The translations under genes were made by a program, and so were the position numbers. The notes under the pieces are model-generated. The model was not told the DNA's origin and searched no databases. It worked only from the letters and a program-made list of their open reading frames with translations. Positions 14,995 to 19,686 of a stretch of 19,686 nucleotides of DNA are shown here, in pieces. Origin of the DNA: an uncultured Opitutales bacterium (GTDB taxonomy: Bacteria; Verrucomicrobiota; Verrucomicrobiia; Opitutales; UBA953); the NCBI GenBank assembly GCA_934675585.1, contig CAKUQY010000032.1, positions 1 through 19,686 of the forward strand, written 5' to 3'. Numbering within the stretch: position 1 is the stretch's first letter; each line of letters begins with the position of its first letter.

Positions 14995-15678
14995 TTAAAT
15001 TTTTCTGGATTCGTGGAAACTATAAAATCCGCAAAAATGTGGCGGAATATTTTCTCTGCCAATAATAATATGGTCGACAAAATTAATATCGAGCGTTCGC
15101 GCGGCGGCTTGGAGTTTGCGGGTAATTTCTACATCTTCTGCCGAAGGTGTTGGATCGCCCGAAGGATGATTGTGCACCATAATAATTGAAATTGCATTTG
15201 CTCGCACCGCAGCTCGCAAAAAATCGCGCGGATGAAAATTGGCGCAATTGGCGACTCCCGAAGTAATTTCATCGCAGCGAATTAAGCAATTTTTAGAATT
15301 GAGCGAAACGATCCAGCATTTTTCGTAATCGAGATCGCGCGTTTTATTTTTAAAATATTCAAAAACTTTTTTAGGTTCCGTCAAACGCAAAGCATTCGTT
15401 GATTCTGTGCGGTCTTCAAAACGTCGTGAAAACTCTAACGATGTCGCCAACAAAAGCGCTTGCCGCTCGCTCAAACCATAATTTCTTAAATCTTCCAACG
15501 AAAAACGACTCAAATTAAAAATGTTCCCGCCTGCCCGCAGCAAAAGCGTTCCCGCCAAACTTTCAACCTCGTCAAGCGCGTTCCCGCGAACCCCTTCCGA
15601 CAAAATCGCCGACAACAATTCAATATCTTGCGACATGCGCGTACCGCGTTTTAAAATTTGCAGTTGGTATTTATTCAT
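14995..15678 (-). CDS. radC: RadC-family JAB/MPN domain protein
   Basis: 227 residues with the RadC arrangement: an N-terminal helix-hairpin-helix-like region (LLSAILSEGVRGNALDEVESLAG... FSLEDLRNYGLSERQALLL, 20-77) and a C-terminal JAMM metal-binding domain with DEITSG (136-141), VHNHPSGDPTPSAEDVEITRK (168-188; His169, His171 and Asp182 as likely metal ligands) and VDHIIIG. Despite the old name, a role in DNA repair is not established for the family. The start at 15678 is supported by TATAAT 9 nt upstream; an internal ATG (15636, MSQDIELL) is the alternative. The protein is divergent from the lipoprotein gene and shares its promoter region. Confidence 0.92.
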   Translation of the reverse strand: MNKYQLQILKRGTRMSQDIELLSAILSEGVRGNALDEVESLAGTLLLRAGGNIFNLSRFSLEDLRNYGLSERQALLLATSLEFSRRFEDRTESTNALRLTEPKKVFEYFKNKTRDLDYEKCWIVSLNSKNCLIRCDEITSGVANCANFHPRDFLRAAVRANAISIIMVHNHPSGDPTPSAEDVEITRKLQAAARTLDINFVDHIIIGRENIPPHFCGFYSFHESRKI

Positions 15679-15687
15679 GACGCTAAA

Positions 15688-15740
15688 ATTATAAACAAAT
15701 CAAAATTTACTTTGCAAACATTTGTTTACACTCATAAAAT
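15688..15740. promoter_or_regulatory. Divergent promoters of radC and the lipoprotein gene sharing one palindromic -35
   Basis: TTGCAA (15712-15717) is its own reverse complement. To the left it is 18 bp from a minus-strand TATAAT (15688-15693, radC); to the right it is 17 bp from a plus-strand TAAAAT (15735-15740, lipoprotein gene). The -10s end 9 and 6 nt before the respective start codons. A perfect 9-bp inverted repeat, TAAACAAAT (15692-15700) and ATTTGTTTA (15720-15728), brackets the shared element and could be an operator. Confidence 0.55.
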
Positions 15741-15746
15741 ACAAGC

Positions 15747-17168
15747 ATGCAATCAAAAAAGCTTTTTTCGATCATCATCGCGGGAACGCTCGCGGCAACA
15801 CTTTTTAGCGCCTGTTCGACTTATCCCGACCGAGCCAACAAATTGCGCAACGCTTGCAACGAACAAAATTATGAACAAGCCGTAAAACTCGCCAACGACC
15901 AAGTTAAAAGCGCCAGCGAAAACGACAAACTACAATGGCAACTCGATTATGCCAATTGCTTGCGACTCAACAACGATTTAAAAAATGCCTCTTTGGCTTG
16001 GGACGATGCCGAAAAAACATTTAATTATTGGGACGAAAAAGCAGACGTGCTCATTTCACAAGAAATCGCGGCAGGCATCAGCAATCTTTCAGCGTTGCCG
16101 TATCGCGGACACAACATCGACCGCATTATGTTGCACACCTTCCGCGCGCTCACATTTCTCCAATTAAACGACGTTCCCGCAGCGCGCACCGCGCTCAACG
16201 CTGCTTATCGCGAACAACAACTCGCTGCCGACCGCAACGCAAAACAAATCGAAAAAGCAAAAGCCGATGCAAAGAAAAACAAAGTTGACCAACACGCGCT
16301 CGACGAACAAAATCGCATCATCGACAAAAGATTAATCGCCGACAGCCAAAACGATTTTCAATTTGACGTTTACGCCGATTACGTCAACCCATTCACCACT
16401 TGGCTTTACGGCATTTATTTTTTACACGCGGCAACCGACGCAGGCGACATTGAACGTTCCCGCAACGCCCTTTCGCGCGTCGATAAAATGGTTCCCAACA
16501 ATCCCGCCATCGAAGCCGATTTAAAATTAATCGCCAACGGCGCCAAGCTCGACGTTCCCGTAACTTATGTCATTTACGAATACGGCAAAATCGCAAACTT
16601 GCGCGAATGGCGACTCGATTTACTTTTGCCCATCGCGGGAACGCTCGCGCCATCGAGCATCGCACTCCCGCGCGTCAATTGTCCAAAATTCGACAAAAAA
16701 ACCAGCCACGCGCACAATTATGAAATTCCGCAAATGTCAGCCAACGGCAACACTGCCAATCTCGTTTGCGATATGAATCGCGTTTGGGTGACAGAATTTC
16801 ATAATGACTATCCATCTATTATTTTTCGCACATTAACTGCGGCTTTCACAAAAACCGCCGTTTCTGTTGCAGCCAATGCTGTCGCCAAAGAATCGGGCAA
16901 CGACCTCGCGTATTTAGCAACTTTGGTGGGAACGTCCATTTACACCTTGTGTTCCTCTGGCGCCGATTTGCGCGTTTGGCAAACTTTGCCGCGCTCATTT
17001 TCAATCACGCGCATGCCAACGCCCAACGATAAAAAAATTAAATTAAATATCGCAGGTCACGAATCAACAATCGACGTTCCCGACGCAAAAGTTGCCGTGG
17101 TTTACGTGGTTTTAGAATCGTTTATGCGACCGCCCCAAGTGCGAACATTTGTGCTCAAAACAAAATAA
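15747..17168 (+). CDS. Lipoprotein with TPR-like helical repeats, COG3014-like, function unknown
   Basis: 473 residues. A lipoprotein signal peptide ends in the lipobox LFSAC with Cys23 as the lipidated residue; its AGTLA is spelled by the GCGGGAACGCTCGC motif. Residues 30-270 are helical and TPR-like (NYEQAVKLANDQVK, LQWQLDYANCLRLNNDLKNA, RGHNIDRIMLHTFRALTFLQLNDVPAARTAL), with a charged Lys-rich segment near 170-190. The YRGHNIDRIMLHTFRALTFL pattern resembles the uncharacterised COG3014 lipoprotein family, but this is a tentative match. The C-terminal half is beta-rich. It is the only plus-strand gene, shares a divergent promoter with radC and ends at its own terminator. Likely located in the periplasm, membrane-anchored; I cannot assign a function. 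Confidence 0.85.
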   Translation: MQSKKLFSIIIAGTLAATLFSACSTYPDRANKLRNACNEQNYEQAVKLANDQVKSASENDKLQWQLDYANCLRLNNDLKNASLAWDDAEKTFNYWDEKADVLISQEIAAGISNLSALPYRGHNIDRIMLHTFRALTFLQLNDVPAARTALNAAYREQQLAADRNAKQIEKAKADAKKNKVDQHALDEQNRIIDKRLIADSQNDFQFDVYADYVNPFTTWLYGIYFLHAATDAGDIERSRNALSRVDKMVPNNPAIEADLKLIANGAKLDVPVTYVIYEYGKIANLREWRLDLLLPIAGTLAPSSIALPRVNCPKFDKKTSHAHNYEIPQMSANGNTANLVCDMNRVWVTEFHNDYPSIIFRTLTAAFTKTAVSVAANAVAKESGNDLAYLATLVGTSIYTLCSSGADLRVWQTLPRSFSITRMPTPNDKKIKLNIAGHESTIDVPDAKVAVVYVVLESFMRPPQVRTFVLKTK

Positions 17169-17181
17169 ACATTCAAAAAAT

Positions 17182-17215
17182 TGCCGTTCCCGCAAAATGA
17201 GAACGGCATTTTTTT
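17182..17215 (+). terminator. Rho-independent terminator of the lipoprotein gene
   Basis: TGCCGTTC (17182-17189) pairs with GAACGGCA (17201-17208), then TTTTTTT. It starts 13 bp after the stop codon. The left arm and loop contain a GTTCCCGC motif. On the minus strand the same hairpin is followed by A/T-rich DNA with a T-run, so it may also end the dnaX transcript. Confidence 0.88.
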
Positions 17216-17225
17216 GCGAATAAAA

Positions 17226-17714
17226 TTAATCAATTTCTGGCAAATCGTCCGTCGCGTCTTCATCGAAGGTTTCGTTTGATTCATCGACATCGACGCGCGC
17301 ACAAAATGTATTTTTGGCTTCGCTCACAATTGAAAATTCTGCGTTAAACTGAGTTTTTAAAAATGCACGCAACTCGGCGGGAACAGCATTCACCGCCGTT
17401 TCAAGCATCGGCAAAACAATTTTGGGCTCTTGCTCAATATCAGTCGCGGGAACGCGCGCGAATGTGCTCGCGGGAACGCGTTTTTGTACGACAATTTTTG
17501 AAAACGCCGCGGGAACGACCACCTGCGTTTTGGTGCGCGAAAATGCTGCGGGAACGATCGGCGTATTATTTTTTAATTCTGCCGCGCGTGCTGTTTTGTA
17601 AGTCGCAAACGCTTCTTTAAATTTCATCAACAACGGCAACGATTTTTGCGTTCTCGCCGAAGCGTTATTTGCTAATTTTTTTTTTTGCGCCGATGTCCAT
17701 CGCATCAGCGGCAA
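17226..17714 (-). CDS. dnaX: Second-frame extension of dnaX (tau-specific tail)
   Basis: An open frame that overlaps the end of the dnaX frame by 50 bp and continues past its stop. It has no plausible independent start. The two frames meet at a run of eleven A (minus strand, 17676-17686). Removal of one A, or a +1/-2 shift, joins them as ...[17 protein letters not shown]... and gives a protein of about 528 residues, with about 149 tail residues (17226-17675). The tail has a flexible linker rich in Ala/Pro/Val with five VPA tripeptides encoded by GTTCCCGC motifs, a folded-looking part ([30 protein letters not shown]) and an acidic end. In other bacteria the tau tail contacts the polymerase alpha subunit and DnaB helicase. 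A sequencing indel in the homopolymer is the main alternative. Confidence 0.7.
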   Translation of the reverse strand: MPLMRWTSAQKKKLANNASARTQKSLPLLMKFKEAFATYKTARAAELKNNTPIVPAAFSRTKTQVVVPAAFSKIVVQKRVPASTFARVPATDIEQEPKIVLPMLETAVNAVPAELRAFLKTQFNAEFSIVSEAKNTFCARVDVDESNETFDEDATDDLPEID

Positions 17715-18813
17715 GTGCAGAAATGTCTTTGATTAAACTGTCTATCGCGCGGGAACGACTTTGTTCGACGGCTTTTAATAAACAAACTTCAAAATTGGCG
17801 CGCTCTGAAAGTCCTTGTTTTACGCCGCTTTCGCCGCGCTGCAAAGTGTCAAGCATGCGCAACAATTGTTCCGTGCGCATTGCTTGTCCCAAAAGTGTTG
17901 AAATGCCTTGATTGCGAATCGAATCGAGCAAGGCCTCGCGAATACGAATTTGCGTGTGCCGCAAAACACGCAACAACTCACGACCTTCTTCAACAAATGT
18001 GTCTGCCAATTTTACAACCGTTGCATAATCCGCCGACGCCATCGCCGACGCGAGCTGTTCAATTTGCTCTTTGGACGCGAGCCCGTAAATATCAAGCACG
18101 TCTTTTTCGTCAATTTTTTTCCCGCAAAATGAAATCACTTGGTCGAGAATCGACTGCGAATCGCGCATGCCGCCGTTCGCCAAACGCGCAATCGAAAGCA
18201 ACGCTTCTTGACTCGCTTCAATCGCATCCGCTTCGGTAATTTGACGCAAACGCGCCGCGATTTTTTCTTCTGGAATCGGTTGAAACTCAAAACGCTGACA
18301 ACGCGACGTAATCGTTTCGAGCACTTTGTCGGCTTCGGTCGTTGCAAAAATAAATTTTACGTGAGCCGGCGGCTCTTCAATCACTTTTAAAAGCGCATTA
18401 AACGCATCTTTTGAAAGCTGATGCACCTCGTCAATAATGTAAATTTTAAATTTGCATTGCGTCGGCGCAAAATAACATTCTTCACGAATTTTTTTCGCAT
18501 CCTCAATCGAACGATTCGTCGCCGCGTCAATTTCAATCACATCCAAACACGAACCATTCGTAATCGATTCGCAAATCGGATCATCTTTGGCGGGAGCCAC
18601 ACTTGGACCATTCGTGCAATTCAACGCCTTCGCAAAAATGCGAGCCGTCGTCGTTTTACCCGTTCCACGCGGGCCAACAAATAAATAAGCATGACCGATG
18701 CGCCCTGTTGCAATCGCATTTTTTAGCGTTTTCACGATATGCTCTTGACCCACAATTTCATCAAATTGTTGAGGCCGCCAACGGCGCGCAATCACCTGAA
18801 AAGCTCCAGCCAT
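17665..18813 (-). CDS. dnaX: DNA polymerase III subunit gamma/tau (frame 0, gamma-length product)
   Basis: ATPase of the clamp loader that places the sliding clamp at primed DNA. 382 residues containing domains I-III only. Walker A is GPRGTGKT (47-54), Walker B is IIDEVH (126-131), and the sensor and SRC motif is in [22 protein letters not shown] (154-175). Frame 0 ends with KKKISK just after an A11 run, so the product resembles the short gamma form; the tail is in another frame (17226-17714). The zinc module is reduced: after LNC66 the normal PCGxCxxC cluster reads PAKDDPIC, leaving Cys66 and Cys81 plus a stray Cys89. A TAAAAT lies 9 nt before the ATG, but the tRNA gene ends only 25 bp upstream, so read-through from it is also possible. 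Confidence 0.95.
   Translation of the reverse strand: MAGAFQVIARRWRPQQFDEIVGQEHIVKTLKNAIATGRIGHAYLFVGPRGTGKTTTARIFAKALNCTNGPSVAPAKDDPICESITNGSCLDVIEIDAATNRSIEDAKKIREECYFAPTQCKFKIYIIDEVHQLSKDAFNALLKVIEEPPAHVKFIFATTEADKVLETITSRCQRFEFQPIPEEKIAARLRQITEADAIEASQEALLSIARLANGGMRDSQSILDQVISFCGKKIDEKDVLDIYGLASKEQIEQLASAMASADYATVVKLADTFVEEGRELLRVLRHTQIRIREALLDSIRNQGISTLLGQAMRTEQLLRMLDTLQRGESGVKQGLSERANFEVCLLKAVEQSRSRAIDSLIKDISALAADAMDIGAKKKISK
17676..17686 (-). promoter_or_regulatory. A11 slippery run in dnaX (frameshift / transcript-slippage site)
   Basis: GCGC-A11-TTAGC on the minus strand. Frame 0 stops 3 codons later and the -1 frame stops at once (AAT TAG). Only the +1/-2 frame, equivalent to a 10-A or 13-A transcript, stays open for the tail. 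This is the layout of RNA polymerase slippage known for Thermus thermophilus dnaX (A9). A tiny CGC-TTCG-GCG hairpin (17655-17664) follows. Confidence 0.65.
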
Positions 18814-18838
18814 AATTTCTCAATTTTAGGGTAAAAAA

Positions 18839-18926
<88 letters not shown>

Positions 18927-18990
18927 GTGTCGTAAAATCTATTAAACCATTTTCAAATGCCTAATGCAAGCAATTTTTGCGCGGGAACGC

Positions 18991-19542
18991 TTATTGCTTG
19001 TTTTCAAATCGTTTATTCGCCGCGCTCACTACCAAATAACGTTCCGCCCAATCGCGAATCGTTGCTTGCGCTTCGGGCGAAAGCGTTTTTTTAATCACCG
19101 CAGGACAACCCACAACCATCGAGCCCGCGGGAACGACCATGCGCGGCGGCACTACGGCTCCCGCGGCGACAATGCAACGATCGCCAATCATCGCGCCATC
19201 GAGCACCGTTGCGCTCATGCCGATTAAACATTCGTTCCCGATCGTGCAAGCATGCAACATCGCTTTATGCCCAACCGTAACAAAATCGCCAACAATCGTC
19301 GGTAAATTTTCAGCCACATGAATGCAAGTTCCGTCCTGAATACTCGTTCCCGCGCCGATGCGGATTTCGTCAATATCCGCGCGCAAAACGGTTCCTGGCC
19401 AAACATTTGCCTGCGCTGCAATTTTTACGGCGCCAATCAATGTTGCGCCCTCGGCAACATAAGCACTCGCATCCACCTCTGGTTTTTGCGACAAATATTT
19501 TTCAAGACAAGCTTCAAGCGATTTTTTCTCTTCGTTAGTCAT
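18991..19542 (-). CDS. Gamma-class carbonic anhydrase-like hexapeptide-repeat protein
   Basis: 183 residues from the ATG at 19542; an upstream TTG at 19566 in the same frame is less likely. After a short helical start (MTNEEKKSLEACLEKYL) it is a left-handed beta-helix of hexapeptide repeats (VAEGATLIGAVKIAAQANVWPGTVLRADIDEIRIGAGTSIQDGT). Three histidines match the zinc-binding set of the family: His in CIHVAE and two in VGHKAMLH (residues 75, 92, 97 from this start). CLIGMSATVLDGA and AAGAVVPPRMVVPAGSMVVGCPA follow as in YrdA/PaaY and CamH-type proteins. Activity may be CO2 hydration or an acyl-group-related side role; family members vary. A perfect TATAAT ends 6 nt before the ATG. Confidence 0.9.
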   Translation of the reverse strand: MTNEEKKSLEACLEKYLSQKPEVDASAYVAEGATLIGAVKIAAQANVWPGTVLRADIDEIRIGAGTSIQDGTCIHVAENLPTIVGDFVTVGHKAMLHACTIGNECLIGMSATVLDGAMIGDRCIVAAGAVVPPRMVVPAGSMVVGCPAVIKKTLSPEAQATIRDWAERYLVVSAANKRFENKQ

Positions 19543-19548
19543 GAAATC

Positions 19549-19554
19549 ATTATA
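19549..19554 (-). promoter_or_regulatory. -10 element (TATAAT) of the gamma-carbonic anhydrase gene
   Basis: A consensus TATAAT ends 6 nt before the ATG at 19542, so the transcript would begin at or one base from the start codon. No -35 consensus is seen upstream. Confidence 0.4.
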
Positions 19555-19686
19555 TCTCAAAGCCAACGCATTTTCGAGTTCCCGTCCCCGCGCGCAATTT
19601 GCAGTCTAATCCCAATTTTTGTTTGTGGTTAGGATTTATGCGGGATAAAAGGGGAAAATGAGTTGTTTTGGGGCGATTTTGGGAGG

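Noticed and set aside
17655..17686. E. coli-type -1 ribosomal frameshift in dnaX
   Set aside because: The -1 frame hits a TAG directly after the A-run, so it cannot produce the long form; the open frame is +1/-2.
19658..19686. Start of a plus-strand gene running off the right end (ATG at 19658 preceded by AGGGGAAA)
   Set aside because: Only nine codons are visible; the Shine-Dalgarno-like string is suggestive but cannot support a gene call.

Overview
The window looks like a piece of a Gram-negative bacterial chromosome. It carries bamA (outer-membrane barrel assembly) and lpxK (lipid A kinase) among single-copy housekeeping genes (fmt, nadA, dnaX, slyD, radC and a tRNA-Ser). The gene mix (a GH29 alpha-L-fucosidase, a cyclically permuted mutarotase-type kelch protein with an MFS carrier, and a rubredoxin-NuoE fusion) suggests a host-associated or polysaccharide-feeding member of the PVC group, possibly Verrucomicrobiota. 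That placement is inference from gene content only. I see no phage, IS transposase, CRISPR array or plasmid functions.

Layout, left to right. 1-673 is non-coding and full of degenerate repeats. All protein genes are on the minus strand except one lipoprotein gene (15747-17168, plus). Going leftwards in the direction of transcription: gamma-carbonic anhydrase (19542-18991), tRNA-Ser(UGA), dnaX (18813-17665) with a second-frame tail reaching 17226, radC (15678-14995), a possible small RNA and terminator (about 14953-14831), then slyD, lpxK and an RluA-family pseudouridine synthase tightly packed. Next come a rubredoxin-NuoE fusion and nadA (stop abutting start), a secreted fucosidase followed by a UPF0126-CutC fusion, bamA, a four-helix-bundle (S23/IVP) gene between inverted repeats, fmt, and a kelch mutarotase/MFS transporter pair.

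Functional reading. The kelch protein and transporter form a two-gene unit, probably for sugar (sialic-acid-like) uptake. The secreted fucosidase fits the same glycan-scavenging lifestyle. slyD-lpxK-rluA and nuoE-nadA look like short operons joined by proximity rather than shared pathway. Convincing Shine-Dalgarno sequences are rare. Several genes have a -10-like hexamer only 6-9 nt before the ATG, which suggests leaderless transcripts.

The most unusual signal is not a gene. The short sequence GCGGGAACGC (reverse complement GCGTTCCCGC) is scattered through the whole window in both orientations, inside and between genes. Reading by eye I counted about 95 copies of its core GGGAAC/GTTCCC, where roughly 10 would be expected for an arbitrary hexamer pair. 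Within genes the copies concentrate in permissive parts (signal peptides, linkers, tails) and avoid conserved cores such as the DnaX ATPase. Other notable points are a dnaX gene with an A11 slippery run that could yield tau and gamma forms, the UPF0126-CutC fusion, and the repeat-bounded S23 cassette between bamA and fmt.
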